Below, in pieces: positions 5,266-7,123 of a stretch of 7,123 bases of DNA. The notes beneath the pieces were generated by a model. The model had not been told where the DNA came from, ran no database searches, and saw only the letters and a program-made list of their open reading frames with translations. A program made the translations under genes and the position numbers. The first letter of the stretch is position 1; each line of letters starts with the position of its first letter. The DNA comes from Haloquadratum sp. J07HQX50 (GTDB lineage: Archaea; Halobacteriota; Halobacteria; Halobacteriales; Haloferacaceae): assembly GCA_000416005.1 (NCBI GenBank), contig KE356563.1, positions 331,208 through 338,330 on the forward strand, read 5' to 3'.

Positions 5266-5498
5266 ATGCTATACCTGACAAGTCATGACTCAAACGAGTC
5301 CTCAGCACTGAGTGATAACTGAAGAATCGTTTCAGTATCGGGCGACATCAGAGGACACGACTACTGGCGAGACCCCGTGGAATCACATCCAAATGTATAG
5401 CGAAGTGTACAGCCATGCGCTCACGCAGGAGTAGCTCGGAACGGGTTATACCCGAAATGCGAGCTGTCTGCCCGACACTCCCCATCATCGATGTGTAA
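5266..5498 (+). pseudogene. Frameshifted + strand gene of unknown family (76-residue reconstruction)
   Basis: Three adjoining frames read as one protein if two single bases are removed. ATG 5266 gives MLYLTSHDSNESSALSD. Removing one A of the pair at 5317-5318 continues as TEESFQYRATSEDTTTGETP then WNHIQMYSEVYSHALTQE. Removing the T at 5432 turns TAG into SSERVIPEMRAVCPTLPIID and then V before TAA 5496-5498. The acidic content and absence of shadow-like Arg/Ser runs suggest former coding in each piece. A GAGGGGA element lies about ten bases before the ATG. The middle piece alone can be read as a 40-residue ORF from GTG 5312. No family is recognised. The reconstruction is inference; chance joining of short open frames is the alternative. 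Confidence 0.38.
5281..5312. repeat. Cluster of three small palindromes
   Basis: AGTCATGACT (5281-5290) is a perfect 10-bp palindrome. It overlaps ACTC-aaac-GAGT (5288-5299) and is followed by CTCAG-ca-CTGAG (5301-5312). The cluster lies about 135-165 bases upstream of the stress protein start and inside the reconstructed + strand gene. It could be a regulator-binding region or chance. Confidence 0.35.
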
Positions 5499-5550
5499 GT
5501 GGCCACCAATTCTCTCAATGGAGTGATTTCACAGGGTTGATCGACAGCGC

Positions 5551-5729
5551 TCAGGCTCGTCTACGTCTGTAATGCCACTGAGGCGAAGAAGTATCCGCCC
5601 AGTCAGGCTTGTCTCTCAGACTGGCCAGGTGGTCGATAAATATACCCGTTCCGATCAGCAGCGTGACGGTATCCGAGTCTCGTCAAACTCCAGGTATTGA
5701 CACCTGTCGTCCGCCAGGTTGAGTACAAA
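5551..5729 (-). pseudogene. Shifted minus strand gene fragment, unknown family
   Basis: Two minus strand frames follow one another with coding-like composition. From about 5729, FVLNLADDRCQYLEFDETR reads in one frame. From about 5679 down to the stop at 5551, DTVTLLIGTGIFIDHLASLR and DKPDWADT read in the other. A single-base shift near 5672-5680 would join them. The LLIGTGIFI section is hydrophobic and might be a membrane segment. There is no credible start codon, the upstream frame is closed by a TAG at 5730-5732, and the last residues (HYRRRRA) look like read-through. This is most likely debris of a larger gene. Confidence 0.25.
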
Positions 5730-5758
5730 CTAAGATACGTCAAATGTGGCGACCTCCG

Positions 5759-6001
5759 CTATTCAAACTCCCAATCACACACGGCAACGATGGTCGGTGG
5801 GTCCTCGATCCTCTCAACTGCCCGGTACTCGTCGGGCGTGGCGCTCAAAGGGGACGTCTCCATCTGTCGATTCGCGTTCTCAGTCAAATCACCGGCTGAT
5901 GCTCGCGACAGGAATGGAATCGGCGCGACCCTTCTTTTTGGACGAGATCGGAGCACTGCTTCACGTTGGAGAGATACGGACATTGAGACTACGGCGGACA
6001 T
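5759..6001 (-). CDS. Hypothetical protein, possibly frameshifted; C-terminal half convincing
   Basis: This is an 80-codon minus strand ORF from ATG 6001. Its last ~45 residues (GDLTENANRQMETSPLSATP, then DEYRAVERIEDPPTIVAVCD and WEFE) are acidic and read like a real haloarchaeal C-terminus. The first ~35 residues are basic and shadow-like. In the adjacent frame the same stretch reads CPYLSNVKQCSDLVQKEGSR then RFHSCREHQPV, with Cys and His pairs that recall a small zinc-binding protein. The true gene may therefore have shifted frame near 5870. TTAAAT lies at -26 to -21 before the ATG. No family is recognised. It lies tandem to and downstream of the glycerate kinase gene, 35 bases from its stop. 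Confidence 0.33.
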   Translation of the reverse strand: MSAVVSMSVSLQREAVLRSRPKRRVAPIPFLSRASAGDLTENANRQMETSPLSATPDEYRAVERIEDPPTIVAVCDWEFE

Positions 6002-6036
6002 AGCAGGTCTGTAATGACTGAATTTAATCGATTCAA

Positions 6037-7123
6037 TCAGCAGACAGCCAATAATCGAAGGTCCATCACGTTCGTCCCTGTCGACCCTGTGACGACCGCA
6101 TCCCCCAATCGTTCCAGCGCGGTCGTCGCGTCGTGACGAGCGACGTGCTCGGATAGATTGACTCCGCAGTCGGTAGCACGCTCTTGAGTCCGGTCGTCAA
6201 CGAGGCCGCCCGCGACGGTTGTTGGTCCATCCGTCCCATCGGTCCCGAGAGATAACAGCGTGACACCGTCCAGCCCTCCGATCCGCGTGGCGAACTGAAC
6301 GGCGAGTTCTTGATTGGGTCCTCCACGACCAGCGTCATCGCCGACTGTCACGGTGGTTTCACCCCCAGATATGAGGACGCAGGGCGGTTCTAGCGGGCGA
6401 TTACGTTGCTCAATCTCCGCGGCAATTCCGGCGAGGACAGCGCCAACTTCGCGGCTCTCGGCTTCAAGCACGCTTGAGAGAACCTGCGTGTCGTAGCCCA
6501 GTTCGATGGCCTTCGCTGCGGCCGCGTCACAAAGATCAGTCGCATCACCGAGGACAACAACTTGGGAGTCGTAGCGCTGGAGTACGTCGACGTCGGGCGT
6601 TTCGGGAATGCTGCCCTCAATTCCCTGTCGGAGGTAGTCCCGAATCGGGGTTGGCGTGTCTGTCCACAGACCGTGTCGACGGAGGACGGCCACCGCGTCC
6701 GCGAAGGTCGTGTCGTCACTGACAGTCGGTCCCCACGGCTCGCCGGCGACTTCGTCAACAAGGACGAGCGTGACGAGTCGGGCGGGGTCAATGAGTTGGG
6801 TCAGCCGGCCCCCTTTGATCTCGGAAACGTGTTTGCGGACGGTGTTGATCTCGTGGATTGGGAGCCCAGCGTTGAGCAGCGTCTCAGTAAGTCCCGCGAG
6901 GTCGTTGACAGAAATGCCGTCCGGTGGCGCAATCAATTGTGCCGACGCTCCGCCTGTAACGCAGACGAATACCAAGTCGTCCGCCGCCACCGACTTGGCC
7001 AGTTCGGTCACCGCGTTACCGGCCAGTCGTCCGTCGTCGTCCGGAACCGGATGACCGCTCTCTCGAAACACGATGTCCCGTACTGGCGTCCCCTGCCCGT
7101 GTTTGTCAACGGCAACTCCCCCG
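6037..7123 (-). CDS. gckA: Glycerate 2-kinase, MOFRL family (N-terminus beyond window)
   Basis: The frame is open through the right edge. A GTG at 7071 lies inside the conserved sequence (GVAVDKHGQGTPVRDIVFRE continues upstream of it), so the real start is outside the window. About 361 residues are visible of a family usually 400-450 long. Landmarks in order: SGHPVPDDDG; VTGGASAQLIAPPDG (the usual SGGGSAL loop); EINTVRKHVSEIKGGRL, nearly invariant; VDEVAGEPWGPTVSDDTTF; then the C-terminal MOFRL section with ISGGETTVTV, GRGGPNQELAVQFA, SLGTDGTDGPT and GSTGTNVMDL. The enzyme phosphorylates D-glycerate to 2-phosphoglycerate with ATP in the cytoplasm, feeding glycolysis. The SDVxGD...SGPT loop is shorter than in many bacterial members and may be a haloarchaeal form. 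Upstream partners are not visible. Confidence 0.92.
   Translation of the reverse strand, partial: GGVAVDKHGQGTPVRDIVFRESGHPVPDDDGRLAGNAVTELAKSVAADDLVFVCVTGGASAQLIAPPDGISVNDLAGLTETLLNAGLPIHEINTVRKHVSEIKGGRLTQLIDPARLVTLVLVDEVAGEPWGPTVSDDTTFADAVAVLRRHGLWTDTPTPIRDYLRQGIEGSIPETPDVDVLQRYDSQVVVLGDATDLCDAAAAKAIELGYDTQVLSSVLEAESREVGAVLAGIAAEIEQRNRPLEPPCVLISGGETTVTVGDDAGRGGPNQELAVQFATRIGGLDGVTLLSLGTDGTDGPTTVAGGLVDDRTQERATDCGVNLSEHVARHDATTALERLGDAVVTGSTGTNVMDLRLLAVC

Noticed and set aside
5312..5572. Read-through ORF across TAG 5432-5434 to TAA 5570
   Set aside because: After the TAG the same frame loses all acidic character, whereas the shifted frame stays coding-like to 5498; read-through is therefore less likely than a frameshift.
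6656..7054. 132-codon + strand ORF opposite the glycerate kinase
   Set aside because: It is the Ser/Thr/Pro-rich antisense of a gene with many conserved motifs.

Overview
The window looks like a haloarchaeal (class Halobacteria) chromosome. The intact proteins are acid-rich, the good genes have GC-rich third positions, two promoters look like TATA-box/leaderless starts, and one gene encodes a C-terminal HTH-10 (bacterio-opsin activator, Bat-type) regulator, a family typical of haloarchaea. No rRNA, tRNA, CRISPR array or intact insertion sequence was found.

Layout: positions 1-1459 (+) hold a tightly packed operon: the tail of a SCO1/SenC copper chaperone, a membrane-anchored TlpA-like thioredoxin with a CAPC site, and a CcdA-type transmembrane electron carrier. 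Together they look like a thiol-reducing relay for assembling the copper site of a terminal oxidase or for cytochrome c maturation outside the membrane. Positions 1460-1931 hold two decayed fragments on the minus strand. One is a small antitoxin-like gene interrupted by an in-frame TAG; the other is a 36-residue piece resembling the end of an ABC ATPase. Positions 1932-2597 (-) hold the HTH-10 regulator with a well-placed TATA box. Positions 2598-3025 (-) hold a gene of unknown family that becomes one frame if two single-base insertions are removed. Positions 3026-4276 are sparse: a truncated conserved hypothetical (3377-3580), an overlooked 43-residue very acidic ORF (3818-3949) and stretches with nothing recognisable. 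Positions 4277-5146 (-) hold a tandem two-domain universal stress protein with its own promoter. Positions 5147-6036 hold more debris: a doubly frameshifted + strand gene, a shifted minus strand fragment, and a minus strand ORF with a convincing C-terminal half. Positions 6037-7123 (-) hold most of a glycerate 2-kinase (MOFRL family), cut at its N-terminus by the window edge.

The intact genes do not form one pathway: oxidase/cytochrome assembly, a regulator, a stress protein and a glycerate-metabolism enzyme are separated by decayed DNA. The main unusual property is this density of small broken genes between intact ones. I saw no convincing new multi-gene system. The best candidates for something undescribed are the small acidic ORF and the two reconstructable frameshifted genes.
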